A DNA stretch of 64,000 nt from Daphnia carinata (lineage: Eukaryota; Arthropoda; Branchiopoda; Diplostraca; Daphniidae), in the NCBI RefSeq assembly GCF_022539665.2, contig NC_081335.1, forward strand, positions 8,902,449 to 8,966,448, given 5' to 3'. The position numbers and the translations under genes were made by a program. Shown piece by piece: positions 41,402-55,106 of the stretch. The notes below the pieces were generated by a model. That model did not search any database. It had not been told where the DNA came from and saw only the letters and a list, made by a program, of their open reading frames with translations. Every line of letters begins with the position of its first letter. Position 1 is the first letter of the stretch.

Positions 41402-43310
41402 AAGGTCTCACCATTCCCCGTTTGGAGTTACAGGCGGCAGTAGAAGGCCTCAACCTTGCTCTCACGATTTGTCGTGAACTAGAAATTGATTTGAGGCAAG
41501 TAACCTTCCACACAGACTCGCAAACAGTGCTGCGGTGGATCCACTCGAAGATGTGCCGATTTGAAGTCTTCGTCAACAACCGCATCGGAAAGATACTCCG
41601 AAACACGGCTCGTCGACAATGGCGTCATGTTGCCGGAGATTTAAACCCTGCAGACCTTTGTAGTAGGGGTATCGACCCAAAAGACGTCGACGGATTGGCC
41701 TATTTCCACCAAGGACCTCCGTTCCTGAATTTGGACCCGACAGAATGGTACACCTGGGAAGAAATCAAGGAGCCTGAGGAACGAGACGTAAACGTGATTA
41801 GCGTCTTGGCAGTCAAAACGGAAGATGAGAACCATGCCATCGACCGATGCGTTGCACGTTTTTCCAGCTTGGTAAAAATTCAACGAGTGCTGGCCTGGAT
41901 TACAAGATTTATCAACAACGTCAGAGCAAGATTACGTGAAGAAAAACCCATGGTCGGAGAGCTGACAGTAGAAGAAATGGTAATATCGCTGACAAAATGC
42001 ATCGTAAGAGCGCAGGAATTGGCCTTTGCTGAAGGAGTCTATGCCCTTCGCAAGAATCTGGAGCTACCACTCCGATCCAAACTTCGCAACTTCAAACCCT
42101 TCTTGGATGAAGATGGACAGATGCGACGTATACTTCTAGCGCCGATCGACTATGCAGCTAAACACCCCATACTTCTGCCAGCATCTCAACTTCTAACGAA
42201 AAGGATAATTTGGGATTATCACGTTAGAAACATTCACGTCAAGACGGAGAGATTGTTGACGGACCTCCGCTCTCGCTACTGGATACTTTCTGGACGTAAA
42301 GTGGTAAAATCTGTCCTCACAACTGCTGGCCCTGCAAGCGCACGTCGGCAAAACCTAGTCCTCCTTTGATGGCTTCACTACCAGCCCATCGTTTGACACC
42401 ACATCTGGTGGCGTTCACGTACACAGGGATCGACTATTTCGGACCCTTGACCGTAAGAGTTGGTGGTCGGGGAAGAAGACACGAAAAACGTTGGGTCAGC
42501 CTATTCACTTGCCTTATGACGCGAGCTGTTCACCTGGAAGTGGCCAACGGGCTCAGTATGGAGGAGTTTTTACTCTGCTTCTCCCGTTTTGTTAGCCTAC
42601 GTGGAAAACCCAAAGTCGTTTACAGCGACAATGGGACAAACTTTGTCGCTGCCGAGCAAGAGTTACGACAAGCCCTAGAAGAACTTCTTGCCAAGCACGA
42701 AGAACTTCAGACGTTAATGGCTTGTCAACAAATTGAGTGGCATTTCTCTCCGCCCCATGGGCCCCACTTCGGTGGTGTTTGGGAAAGGATTGTACAATCC
42801 TGCAAACGGGCAATGAAGACAAGTATCGGAAATTGCCTCGTCACGGATCAAGTGCTACAAACTGTAATTGCTGAAGTGGCAGCTTTATTAAACGCCCGTC
42901 CGTTAACTCATCTTAGTATGGATCCAGAAGACCCGGATCCATTAACGCCCAATCACTTCCTACACGGTGGAGCTCGTCCATACTTGCCCCTACAATTGGC
43001 CGACGTGGAAGATCTGAACGTAACCAACAAGCAGTTTCAGCAAAGTCAAGCCATCCTTCAGCATTTTTGGATCAGATGGCTACGTGAATACGTTCCCCAC
43101 TTAACCGAGAGAAGAAAGTGGCAAGAAAATAGGCCTAACGTCACCGTGGGGGATCTAGTGCTTGTAATCGAACCAAATACTTTACGTAGGCAGTGGCCGA
43201 TGGGCAAAGTGTTGGAAGTTATTCCCAATGCAACGGATAATGTTGTTCGAGTGGTAAAAGTAAAGCTTACCAATTGTAATGAGTCAATATACACTTTCAT
43301 GTATACTTGA
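41374..43310 (+). pseudogene. BEL/Pao element 1 RNase H end and integrase
   Basis: 41374-42369 encodes the end of RNase H (FHTDSQTVLRWIHS, VAGDLNPADLCSRG) and the start of the integrase zinc domain (HVRNIHVKT). A frame change within the zinc domain (about 42310-42340) separates it from 42366-43310. That segment holds the integrase core with D23, D88 and E140 in its own numbering (TGIDYFGP, YSDNGTNF, GGVWER). The C-terminal domain is complete to the stop at 43310. Confidence 0.84.
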
Positions 43311-44117
43311 CGGTAGCCTATGCTATCCTTGACGTAGGTGCGACGCGTAGTGTACACACTACGTCACCACCTATCGAATAGGAGCCGCTCTGAGTATGTT
43401 TAGCGCAGCGCCTCCATGACACGGAGTTGGGTATGGCGCGTGGTATACAGCCATCGCGCCATGACCTTGTCACGCTCCCGCCGTCTAAGCGTGATGCTAA
43501 TTATCACCATGACGTGCGCTGCTGTAGCCCCTTACTGGTATATAAACCCGTGTTTCTTAACCACTAATCGGAGTTGCCTTTGCTCTGTCACTGTGTGCAC
43601 TTGTACTGGGGTATAATAAACGGTTATGAGAACCTTACACAATCATCCAAAACCATGTATTCGGCCGGTGGCAAAATTGTGTATCATGGTTGCAGCCAAA
43701 GAACAAGAGGTTTACGCAAAAGAAGAAAAAAAGAAATTTTCCACAGCGTAAACGTTTAAATTCAGTATTGTAAATTGTAAATATTGTCTGTGCTGGAGCT
43801 ACAATTAGTAGCTCCCCGTGTAAAACCAAAATTGTAGCTGTAACAAGTATAATCGTAATGTCAACACACAACTGTAAACAATGTAGGAGCATCGCAACTT
43901 CAAACCTGGTGGAAGAGTCAAGAAGTACCTTTGCCCTCAACGCCACCTATATTCAAGTTCAAATATAGGGCAAAGGGCAAAAGTAAGGTCGCTTGCTGTT
44001 TAGTAACACTGGAAAATTGGAAACTGTTTAACCTATTAGGCTAGCAGACAGCATTCAGTCGACCCAACTTCTTATAGTGAGTATGTGCGCTTGTGACCTC
44101 CACGTTTAACGTTTAAA
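43311..44117 (+). other. Retroelement-derived noncoding remnant, LTR-like
   Basis: No protein is recognised. A TATATAAA box at about 43539 and AATAAA at about 43616 in a GC-richer block (43330-43650) look like LTR promoter and polyadenylation signals. No matching partner LTR is found in the window. It may be an LTR of a second element that replaced the end of BEL element 1. Confidence 0.4.
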
Positions 44118-44429
44118 ATGGCAGATTATCCACCTCCATCGCCTGCATCAGTAAAGGAGAAAATAAAAGAAAGCCGGGAAAGGGAGGAGGAGTGTGTGCT
44201 AAATCTGAAAGACACAGTGAACAACTTGATCAGTGCGAAAAAGGAGCTAGTAGACATAGTTTATTATTGCCAGCTGGCCATCTTGGAGATCGACAAAGAG
44301 ATCGCCAAGTACTCGGATGATCTTGACAATGTGCGCGTCCACTTTCGAACTGAGCGAGAGAACTCGATGAGCAAATTCATCGGGTCTCTGTACGCAAAGT
44401 TCGGGAGTCGGAACCCGACGCCCCAATAG
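44118..44429 (+). pseudogene. Gag N-terminal fragment (coiled coil) of a second retroelement
   Basis: A 103-codon frame of heptad-like, charged sequence (KEKIKESREREEECVLNLKD region, then LISAKKELVDIVYYCQLAIL). Composition and position suggest a retrotransposon gag N-terminus. It stops at TAG and is followed within 40 bp by the zinc-knuckle fragment below. The central gag domain is deleted. Confidence 0.5.
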
Positions 44430-44463
44430 CCACGCCGGTCGCACCCCAACACGTCCTACGTTC

Positions 44464-44823
44464 TTGTCCCCCCTTCATACTCCGATCATCTTGTGTTTCC
44501 TGAAGTCTCACGTGTTGGGACCGACTCCATGCCGGAAGAAGACAACGGAGTGTGAGGAGTTCATGCTCCTCACAAACAAGGACAAATTGGAGCTCCTGTT
44601 TGCCCAGCGACGGTGTTTTGGTTGCTTCGTCCCAACTGCCGTCGCCGGGCACACTAAGACCACAGACTGCCCCCATCCTCGACGTTGAACGTTGTGTAAC
44701 ACAGACGAAGCACCATCAGGTCTTGTGTGCAACAAAAAAGGCATACACAAACCTGCCAACACCCTAGGATGGACCATCTCCAGCTGCTAGAAGAAGACTT
44801 TGTATTTCATTTTTGTTTCCTTC
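44464..44823 (+). pseudogene. Pao-like zinc-knuckle fragment
   Basis: 74 codons (CRKKTTECEEFMLLTNKDK.. CFGCF.. GHTKTTDCPHPRR) resemble the zinc-knuckle segment of Pao/BEL gag-pol. A stop follows at 44686-44688 and satellite resumes at 44824. There is no pol. Together with the fragment at 44118 it forms an internally deleted remnant. Confidence 0.55.
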
Positions 44824-47800
44824 CACATTGAATACACGTATATTTGATGCTGTTTGAATGTAGATCATGAAACTGATTCTATAACACTATATTCACATTG
44901 AATACACGTATATTTAATACTGTTTGAATGTAGATCATGAAACTGATTCTATAACACTATATTCACATTGAATACACGTATATTTGATGCTGTTTGAATG
45001 TATATATTGAAATTGACTCTATAACACTATATTCACATTGAATACACGTATATTTGATGCTTTTGAATGTAGATATTGAAACTCAATGTATTACACTATC
45101 TTCACATTGAATACACGTATATTTGATGCTGTTTGAATGTATATATTGAAACTCACTGTATCACACTATATTCACATTGAATACACGTATATTTGATGCT
45201 GTTTGAATGTAGATCATGAAACTGATTCTATAACACTATATTCACCTTGAATACACGTATATTTGATGCTGTTTGAATGTAGATATTGAAACTGATTCAA
45301 TAACAGTATATTCACATTTAATACACGTATATTTGACGCTGTTTGAATGTAGATCATGAAACTGATTCTATAACACTATATTCACATTGAATACACGTAT
45401 ATTTGATGCTGTTTGATGTAGATCATGAAACTGATTCAATAACACTATATTCACATTGAATACACGTGTATTTGATGCTGTTTGAATGTAGATTATGAAA
45501 CTGATTCTATAATACTATATTCACATTGAATACACGTATATTTGATGCTGTTTGAATCTAGATAATTGAAATTCACTATATCACACTATATTCACATTGA
45601 ATACACGTATATTTGATGCTGTTTGAATGGAGATATTGAAACTAAATGTATCACACTATATTCAGGTTGAATACAGGTATATTTAATGCTGTTTGATAGT
45701 AGATATTGAAACTCACTTTATCACACTATATTCACATTGAATACACGGATGTTTGATGCTGTTTGAATGTAGATCATGAAACTGATTCTATAACACTATA
45801 TTCACATTGAATACACGTATATTTGATGCTGTTTGAATGTAAATCATGAAACTGATTCTATAACACTATATTCACATTGGATACACGTATATTTGATGCT
45901 GTTTGAATGTAGATATTGAAAATCACTGTATCACACTATATTCACATTGAATACACGTATATTTGATGCTGTTTGAATGTAGATATTGAAACTAAATGTA
46001 TCACACTATATTCACATTGAATACACGTATATTTGATACAGTTTGAATGTAGATATTGAAACTCAATGTATCACACTTTATTCACCCTGAATACACGTAT
46101 ATTTGATGCTGTTTGAATGTAGATATTGAAACTAAATATATCACACTATATTCACATTGAAAACACGTATATTTGATGCTGTTTGAATATAGATATTGAA
46201 ACTCACTGTATCACACTATATTCACATTGAATAAACGTATATTTGATACTGTTTGAATGTAGATCATAAAACTGATTCTATAACACTATATTCACATTGA
46301 ATACACGTATATTTAATACTGTTTGAATGTAGATCATGAAACTGATTCTATAACACTATATTCACATTGAATACTCGTATATTTGATGCTGTTTGAATGT
46401 AGATATTGAAATTCACTGTATCACACTATATTCACATTGAATACGCGTATATTTTATGCTGTTTGAATGTAGATCATGAAACTGATTCTATAACACTATA
46501 TTCACATTTAATACACGTATATTTGATGCTGTTTGAATGTAGATCATGAAACTGATTCTATAACACTATATTCACATTGAATACACGTATATTTGATATT
46601 GTTTGAATGTAGATAATGAAACTGATTCTATAACACTATATTCACCTTGATTTCTCGTATATTTGATGCTGTTTGAATGTAGATATTGAAATTCACTGTA
46701 TCACACTATATTCACATTGAATATACGTATATTTGATGCTGTTTGAATGTAGATCATGATACTGATTCTATAACACTATATTCACATTGAATACACGTAT
46801 ATTTGATGCTGTTTGAATGTAGATATTGAAACTCACTGTATCACACTATATTCACATTGAATACACGTATATTTGATGCTGTTTGAATGTAGATCATTAA
46901 ACTGATTCTATAACACTATATTCACCTTGAATACACGTATATTTGATGCTGTTTGAATGTAGATATTGAAACTCAATGTATCACACTATATTCACCCTGA
47001 ATACACGTATATTTGATGCTGTTTGAATGTAGATCATGAAACTGATTCTATAACACTATATTCACATTGATAACACGTATATTTTTGATGCTGTTTGAAT
47101 GTAGATATTGAAATTCAGTGTATCACACTATATTCACGTTGAATACACGTATATTTATGTTGTTTGAATGTAGATCGTGAAACTGATTCTATAACACTAT
47201 ATTCACCTTGAATACACGTATATTTGAGCTGTTTGAATGTAGATATTGAAATTCAGTATATCACACTATATTCACATTGAATACACGTATATTTGATGCT
47301 GTTTGAATGTAGATCATGAAACTGGTTCTATAACACTATATTCACATTGAATACACGTAAATTTGATGCTGTTTGAATGTAGATTATGAAACTGATTCTA
47401 TAACACTATATTCACATTGAATACACGTATATTTGATGCTGTTTGATTTTAGATATTGAAACTCATTTGATCACACTATATTGACATTAAATACACGTAT
47501 ATTTGATGCTATTTGAATGTAGATATTGAAACTGATTCTATAACACTATATTCACTTTGAATTCGCGTATATCTGATGCTGTTTGAAACTCACTGTATCA
47601 CACTATATTCACATTCAATACACGTATATTTGATGCTGTTTGAATGTATATATTGAAACTGATTCTATAACACTATATTCACTTTGAATACACGTATATT
47701 TGATACTGTTTGAATGTAGATCAAGAAACTGATTTTATAACACTATATTCACTTTGAATACCCGTATATTTGATACTGTTTGAATGTAGATATTCAAACT

Positions 47801-50800
47801 CACTGTATCACACTAATGAAATGTAGATCATGAAACTGATTCTATAACATTATATTCACTTTGAATACACGTATATTTGTTACTGTATGAATGTAGATCA
47901 TGAAACTGATTCTATTACACTATATTCACATTGATAACACGTATATTTTTGATGCTGTTTGAATGTAGATATTGAAATTCAGTGTATCACACTATATTCA
48001 CATTGAATACACGTATATTTGATACTGTTTGAATGTAGATGAAGAAACTGATTCTATCACACTATATTCACCTTGAATACACGTATATTTGATGCTGTTT
48101 GAATGTAGATATGAAATTGAGTCTATAACACTATATTCACATTGAATACACGTATATTTGATGCTGTTTGAATGTAGATATGAAACTGGTTCTATAACAC
48201 TATATTCACATTGAATACACGTATATTTGATGCTGTTTGAATGTAGATCATTATGAAACTGATTCTATAACACTATATTCACATTGAATACACGTATATT
48301 TGATGCTGTTTGAATGTAGATATTGAAACTCATTCTATAACACTATATTCACATTAAATACACGTATATTTGATGCTGTTTGAATGTAGATCATGAAACT
48401 GATTCTATAACACTATATTCACTTTGAATACACGTATATTCACATTCAATACACGTATATTTGATGCTGTTTGAATGTAGATATTGAAACTGATTCTATA
48501 ACACTATATTCACTTTGAATACACGTATTATTTGATACTGTTTGAATGTAGATCAAGAAACTGATTTTATAACACTATATTCACTTTGAATACCCGTATA
48601 TTTGATACTGTTTGAATGTAGATATTCAAACTCACTGTATCACACTAATGAAATGTAGATCATGAAACTGATTCTATAACATTATATTCACTTTGAATAC
48701 ACGTATATTTGATGCTGTTTGAATGTAGATATTGAAACTGATTCTATTACACTATATTCACTTTGAATACACGTATCTTTGATACTGTTGAAATGTAGAT
48801 CATGAAATTGATTCTATAACACTATATTCACATTAAATCCACGTATATTTGATGCTGTTTGAATGTATAAATTGAAACTGATTCTATAACACTATATTCA
48901 CATTGAATACACGTATATTTGATGCTGTTTGAATGTAGATATTGAAACTCACTGTATCACACTATATTCACATTGAATACATGTATATTTCATGCTGTTT
49001 GAATGTAGATCATGAAACTGATTCTATAACACTATATTCACATTGAATACACGTATATTTGATGCTGTTTGAATGTAGATCATAAAACTCACTGTATCAC
49101 ATAATATTCACATTGAATACACGTATATTTGATGCTGTTTAATATAGATTATGAAACTGATTCTATAACACTATATTCACATTCAATACACGTATATTTG
49201 ATGCTGTTTGATTGTAGATATTGAAACTCACTTCATCACAAGATATTCACATTGAATACACGTATATTTGATGCTGTTTGAATGTAGATCATGAAACTGA
49301 TTCTATAACACTATATTCACTTTGAATTCACGTATATTTGATGCTATTTCAATGTAGATCATAAAACTGATTCTATAACACTATATTCACCTTGAATACA
49401 CGTATATTTGATGCTGTTTGAATGTAGATATTAAAACTCACTGTATCACACTATATTCACATTGAATACACGTATATTTGATGCTGTTTGAATGTAGATC
49501 ATAAAACTCACTGTATCACATAATATTCACATTGAATACACGTATATTTGATGCTGTTTAATATAGATTATGAAACTGATTCTATAACACTATATTCACA
49601 TTCAATACACGTATATTTGATGCTGTTTGATTGTAGATATTGAAACTCACTTCATCACACTATATTCACATTGAATACACGTATATTTGATGCTGTTTGA
49701 ATGTAGATCATGAAACTGATTCTATAACACTATATTCACATTGAATACACGTATATGTGATTCTGTTTGAATGTAGATCACGAAACTGACTCTATAACAC
49801 TATATTAACATTGAATACACGTATATTTGATGCTGTTTGAATGTAGATCATGAAACTGATTCTATAGCACTATATTCACATTGAATACACGTATATTTGA
49901 TCCTGTTTGAATGCTGATCATGAAACTGATTCTATAACAGTATATTCACATTGAATACACGTATATTTGATGCTGTTTGAATGTAGATCATGAAACTCCC
50001 TGTATCACACTATATTCACATTGAATACACGTATATTTCATGCTGTTTGAATGTAGATATTGAAACTGATTCTAGAACACTATATTCACATTGAATACAC
50101 GTTTATTTGATGCTGTTTGAATCTAGATCTTGAAATTGAATCTATAACACAATATTCACATTGAATACACGTATATTTGATGCTGTTTGAATGTAGATCA
50201 TGAAACTCACTGTATCACACTATATTCACATTGAATACACGTATATTTGATGCTGTTTGAATATAGATCATGAAACTGATTCTATAACACTATATTCACA
50301 TTCAATACACGTATATTTGATGCTGTTTGATTGTTGATATTGAAACTCACTTCATCACACGATATTCACATTGAATACACGTATATTTGATGCTGTTTGA
50401 ATGTAGATCATGAAACTGATTCTATAAAACCATATTCACATTGAATACACGTATATTTGATCTTGTTTGAATGTAGATCATGAAACTGATTCTATAACAC
50501 TATATTCACTTTGAATTCACGTATATTTGATGCTATTTCAATGTAGATCATAAAACTGATTCTATAACACTATATTCACATTGAATACACGTATATTTGA
50601 TGCTGTTTGATTGTAGATATTGAAACTCACTTTATCACACTATATTCATATTGAATACACGTATATTTGATGCTGTTTGAATGAAGATATTGAAACTCTT
50701 TGTATCCCACTAAATTCACATTGAATACACCTATATTTGATGCTGTTTGAATGTAGATCATGAAACTGATTCTATAACACTATATTCACCTTGAATACAC

Positions 50801-50926
50801 ATATATTTGATGCTGTTTGAATGTAGATATTGAAACTCACTGTATCAAACTATTTTCACATTGAATATACGTATATTTGATGCTGTTTGAATATAGATAT
50901 TGATATTCAGTATATCACACTATATT
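44824..50926. repeat. 70-bp satellite, segment 3 (main block, about 87 monomers)
   Basis: Two monomer types intermingle. One pairs GTAGATCATGAAAC with TGATTCTATAACAC, the other pairs GTAGATATTGAAAC with TCACTGTATCACAC. Segmental copies of several monomers are visible: 49081 and 49500 (about 420 bp, six monomers), and 47721 and 48553 (832 bp, including the same shortened monomer). No coding potential. Confidence 0.95.
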
Positions 50927-51233
50927 TGAAGGGAATAGTCAGCCCGTGCTCTGACTTTACCTTTAATAAATTGTTGTTGAAGAATTGAAACACACGGGAG
51001 GCACTGGTGAAACTTGTTGTGAACCGTAGGAGATGTATTTTGTGACTGACTGCCCCTTGCCCTCTCTTGCGAGACGGCCAATAGGCCTAGGGCGGGGCTT
51101 ACATACAAGAAAATGTACAATGGTGGCCCTCTATCGAGGACCACCCAATTCAAAAGCGTTAAAACGGCTGGGCAGCCTCGTGCGGCGTCCAGACCACGTC
51201 GTCTTCTGTTGGGAATCTAATATACTCCCAACA
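50927..51233 (-). repeat. 3' LTR of BEL/Pao element 2
   Basis: 307 bp, in element sense TGTTGGGAGTATA ... CCCTTCA. Plus-strand frames here are incidental. Confidence 0.95.
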
Positions 51234-51250
51234 CACTCCCCACCAGAGTC
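51234..51250 (-). promoter_or_regulatory. Polypurine tract of BEL/Pao element 2
   Basis: In element sense GGTGGGGAGTG directly precedes the 3' LTR. Such a purine run primes plus-strand DNA synthesis. Confidence 0.65.
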
Positions 51251-51502
51251 CGTGCTCCACGGCTCTCTCTCTTCGACCGGGCTGGCGGCTGACACGGATG
51301 GAGTTGTGTTTTCTTCCGGCTCTATCTCCGGCGCGGGTAGTGCTTCAACGTCGTCGGGCTGGTCCTCGCGTAATTCCAGGGGGTGTAGGGACTGAATCGC
51401 TCAGTTAATCAAGTTCCCATTAGGGGTCTTGACCGTTACCGATCGAATCAACCCGCCTCGGCTGGAAATCAGCTCCTTCACTACACCGACTGTTCACATA
51501 AG

Positions 51503-52907
51503 TCATTTTGTGTTGTCATCGTGGATGATGACAACTTCGCCTACTCGGATCTTGCGTCCAGGCCCTCCTTTGCAGTGAAAATTGTCTACTTGGAGTAAGT
51601 AGTCATTCACGAATCGCTCGCAAGTGTCCTTGACGTAGTCTCTGCGTAGACGGTCCATCTCGATGAGTCGTGCGTTGGTTGGGTCGGGAGTCAGTAGGTT
51701 AATTGTTGGCTCCGGCGGAGTGCAATTAGATCGTCTGTTGTTCAGAAATTGATTTGGAGTGATGGGAAGTGGATCATCACTCCCCTCTGCCACATAAGTG
51801 AGTGGCCTTGCGTTCACTACGCTTTCTGTCTCGATCAAACTGACTTCCAACTCATCGTATTCTAGACACGCACGGCCATTGGAACGCCGTAGTAGGTCTT
51901 TCATTGTCCTAACCATGCGTTCCCAAAAGCCTCCCCACCATGGGGCTAGGCTGGCGGAGAAGATCCACTCGGTTTTTCGCATGGCTAGAGGGTCGTGGAT
52001 CCCTGGATCGGATCTCAAGACCTTTAAGTGTCTGGAAACGCACCTAAATGTTTGTGCGTTGTCCGAATACATGACAGACACGTTGCCTCTCCTAGCCGAA
52101 AATCTTCGGAAAGCTAGGAGAAAGTCACGTGCTGACATGGTTTTAGTTAACTCCAGGTGGACGGCCCTAGTCACCGCACAGATGAATAAGCAGGCATAAC
52201 TTTTGGGTTGCTTGATTGTACCCTTTTTCTTCTTGCCTGAGTCGTCCGGTTGGAGGTTTTCTTTTTCCTCCGTTTGTTTCATGGCTGGAGGCTCTGCTGG
52301 AGTCTCCATACTTGGATCATCCGTTTGTGGGGGATCCACGGAGGTCGTAAGTTCCGCTTGCTTGCGTTTCTTACGCGATATTGGGTGTTTGTAATACAAA
52401 GGCCCTGCGAAATCCACACCCGTGATTTCGAAGGCTTTCGCTTGTTTCAAGCGATTCAATGGTAGAGATGCAGCTACTTCTGTGAATGGCGGCGAAGTTA
52501 GCCGTTGGCACTTGACGCAGTCATGCCAAACTGACTTAGTCTGCTGACGTCCTTTAATAATCCAAAAACGTTCTCTTAAATCGGAGAGGGTAGTTTTCAC
52601 TCCGGCGTATTTAAGTGAGACGTGCCTGTCCGCGATGAGCAATTTAACAACTGGATGGTGAGTGGGCAGCAGTACGGCAGGTTCAATGTCCCTGTCTCTT
52701 AGTGCCAACTCGACCCTTCCGGTCACTCTGATCAGCTTGTCTCTTTCATCCCACACGGGTCGGAGTTTGGCTATTTTTTCCTTGTGGTGTGGTTGCCTTC
52801 CCTCCTGTAGGTCTTGGAACGTTTTAGGAAATGCTTCTTTTTGGAACTGCCTGTAGATACGTAGCTCCGCCTTCGTCAGTTCCTCTACTGTCAGATGGTC
52901 TACCAGT
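51503..52907 (-). pseudogene. BEL/Pao element 2 integrase
   Basis: The open frame runs from just after TAA (52908-52910) to 51503. Numbering from 52756: the zinc domain has H45, C80 and C83, but residue 50 is Tyr (KYAGV) where a His is normal. The core triad is D115, D232 and E279 (GVDFAGP, YSDNAQTF, GGFWER). About 60 extra residues, rich in Lys, Glu, Pro and Thr (about 124-185), sit in the core after GVDFAGPLYYK. Element 1 lacks them (about 15 residues there). Confidence 0.85.
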
Positions 52908-52910
52908 ATT

Positions 52911-54922
52911 TACTTTTCTTCTGCTATCTTGATTGGAGTTTGTATTTGCGTTCTGTTGGTGGGGCGATTCTTGGAGATGAACCTAAGCATCCAGGCGGTT
53001 CGTCGAAGTAGGCGATTCCATGATGGAATTCGTTCCAGCTGCCATTCCATTGGGGTAGCTGGTTCCACGGTAGCCACCGACATGATGACGGTTTTTGCTT
53101 TGGCTTCCGCTTCGATCTTTTCGTAGATACTCGGCTCTCCTGCATCGGATGTTGAATCCGGTCATTCTGTTTCTTCCTTAAGCCATGGTGGACCATTCCA
53201 CCATAGCTCGGAGTGTACCAGCGCTGACGCCCCCGCTCCCCGCGAGGCAAGATCCACAGGATTTTGTATGCCCGGGCAGTGCCGCCACCAACTTACACCA
53301 GGCAGCATTCTGATAGCTTCCACTTGGTTCCTAACAAATGGTTTCCATCTGTTAGGATCTCCTCTGATCCATCCAAGTGCTACCAAAGAGTCTGCCCAGA
53401 ATATGGTTCGCCATGACTCTATGTGGAGAAATTTTTTTAATTTTTCTCCTAGCCGTGCGGCTAAAAGTGAGCTTAATAACTCCAGTCGTGGTTGGGTAAC
53501 TTTTTTCTTTGGGAGAGGTGCCACTTTCGTTTTACTGGCTAGAAAGTGAATGCTGGTTTCGTTGTTTTCTGTTTGAAGCCTTGCGTAAGCAACGGCTCCG
53601 TACGCCGCCTCAGATGTATCACCGAAAACGTGAATTTCTGCTGATTTTATGACCCTTTTCGAGTGGCCTATCCAGCGAGGGATTTTCAATTTGGCGAACT
53701 CGTTCCACCCAGTCATTGCAGCTATCCATGTTTGTTTTATTTCCGGTGGCGCTTCGACGTCCCAGTCGATTTCTGCTTCCCAAAGCTTCTGGTAGATGAT
53801 TTTTAGCAGGAGTGTAGTGGGTGCTAAGAACCCAATGGGATCAAACACTCTTGCAGATATCCGTAGGATATTTCTTTTGGTGACAAGGTCCCCCAATTCT
53901 GTAGCGGCTTCGATGATAGGCGCAGGGTCGAATTGGAATGTGTCGGATTCGGCGTCCCACCGAATGCCTAGGACCTTTGGTTGGCCCTCTTCCAGTTTCT
54001 GAGTGAAGATCTTAACAATGGGGTTGATAAGCCCCTTCTCACTGAGAAATTTGCGAAGTGTTTTGTCGTTTGTCACCCAGCTTCGCATGTTGAGTTTAGC
54101 CTCCTGGAAGATGGCCTTTGTTTCTTGAATCCTGTTTTTGGCTGTGGGGATGCTTTCGGCGCCACCTAGGTAGTCGTCGACGTAAATTTGTTCTTTTAGT
54201 TGTTTAACTGTAGTGGAGTACAGCGGCTCCATTCCATCCAAATGCTTGTTGAGGGTAACTCTAAGCAAGAATGGGCTGGAACTGAGTCCAAATGGAACTC
54301 GTTTCCATTTGTAAGCAACTAAAGGGGAGCCAGGTGTTTCTGGCTCCGTTACCAACAGGAATCGTACTGCTTCTGAGTCTTCAGGATGCAGGGCGATGTT
54401 TAAAAATGCCTTTTCAATATCTGCTATCCATGCGATCCGACTTAATCGGAATCGCATTAGAACGGCTAGCAGGTCAGGATTCAGGTTTGGACCGGTTTCT
54501 AGGACGTCGTTGAGACTTGGTCCAAATTTGGACTTTGCCGCTCCGTCAAAGACCGGTCGGATCTTTGTGGTTGTCTCATCCTGTCGAATGACAGGATGAT
54601 GTGGCAGATAAGTGTGGAGTCCATCGTAGTTTAGGTCTGCCTGTTCTACGAAGTTTTGGACTCTTAGTTGCTCGATTTCCTGGTGGTAAGCGGATAGAAG
54701 CGCTGGCGTTCTTTTGAGTCTATTTAAAAGACTCTCCAGTCTTTCTTTAGCAATCAGGAAATTTTTCTCCAATCTCCACTTATCCGTTTCCCATGGGATT
54801 GGGGTGCAGTATCGCCCATCTTCTTGACGGGTGATTTTGTCTCCAAAGGAGCCTAGAGGGTCGTCTGGCTCCACTGCATCGCAATCGTCTAAAATGGCGA
54901 AGTGTTCCAGCTTCCAAAACAA
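52911..54922 (-). pseudogene. BEL/Pao element 2 reverse transcriptase and RNase H
   Basis: The frame 54922-53162 (586 codons) is a long intact RT-RNase H. It has RPVFDGAAKSKFGPSLNDVL (about 143-162), the DIEKAFLNI palm segment, GLSSSPFLL, and the catalytic YVDD at about residue 247. RNase H starts near HVFGDTSEAAYGAVAYARL, with WADSLVALGWIRG further on. It ends at TGA 53162-53164. The continuation to the integrase (53160-52911) is in a different frame and is ended by TAA. Confidence 0.87.
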
Positions 54923-55106
54923 GGATAGGTCAAAGTCCGTCTGCCGTTTTAATTCTTCTTTTACAGTTTTTTCTTTTTTAATGCTGGAGCTCTCTATGGA
55001 AATTTATTCCATAGACGTCGGGTGGGGAGATGAAGATTCCTTTTTCTCCTTTGCTTCCGGCGTTTTCTCCTTTTCTTCTGGAAGAGTTGTAAAAGTGTAG
55101 TTTGAA

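Larger units (their letters stand above)
36605..43310 (+). mobile_element. BEL/Pao LTR retrotransposon 1, degenerate, no 3' LTR recognised
   Basis: The order is 5' LTR, primer-binding site, gag, zinc knuckles/protease, reverse transcriptase, RNase H, integrase, the BEL/Pao layout. The coding region is split among frames at six or more places. No second copy of the LTR is seen downstream, and the flanking satellite phases do not give a target duplication. The 3' end has therefore been lost or replaced. BEL/Pao elements are counted among reverse-transcribing viruses (Belpaoviridae); this is a dead genomic copy. Confidence 0.88.

Noticed and set aside
43400-43640. Solo LTR call
   Set aside because: TATA and AATAAA signals are present, but no TG...CA boundaries, target duplication or partner LTR could be defined, so it is listed only as LTR-like.
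44824-50926. CRISPR array
   Set aside because: The whole 70-bp monomer is repeated with scattered substitutions. There are no unique spacers, and the context is eukaryotic.
51033-51395. 120-codon plus-strand frame
   Set aside because: It lies mainly in the LTR, opposite to the element, with composition of the noncoding LTR and PPT region.
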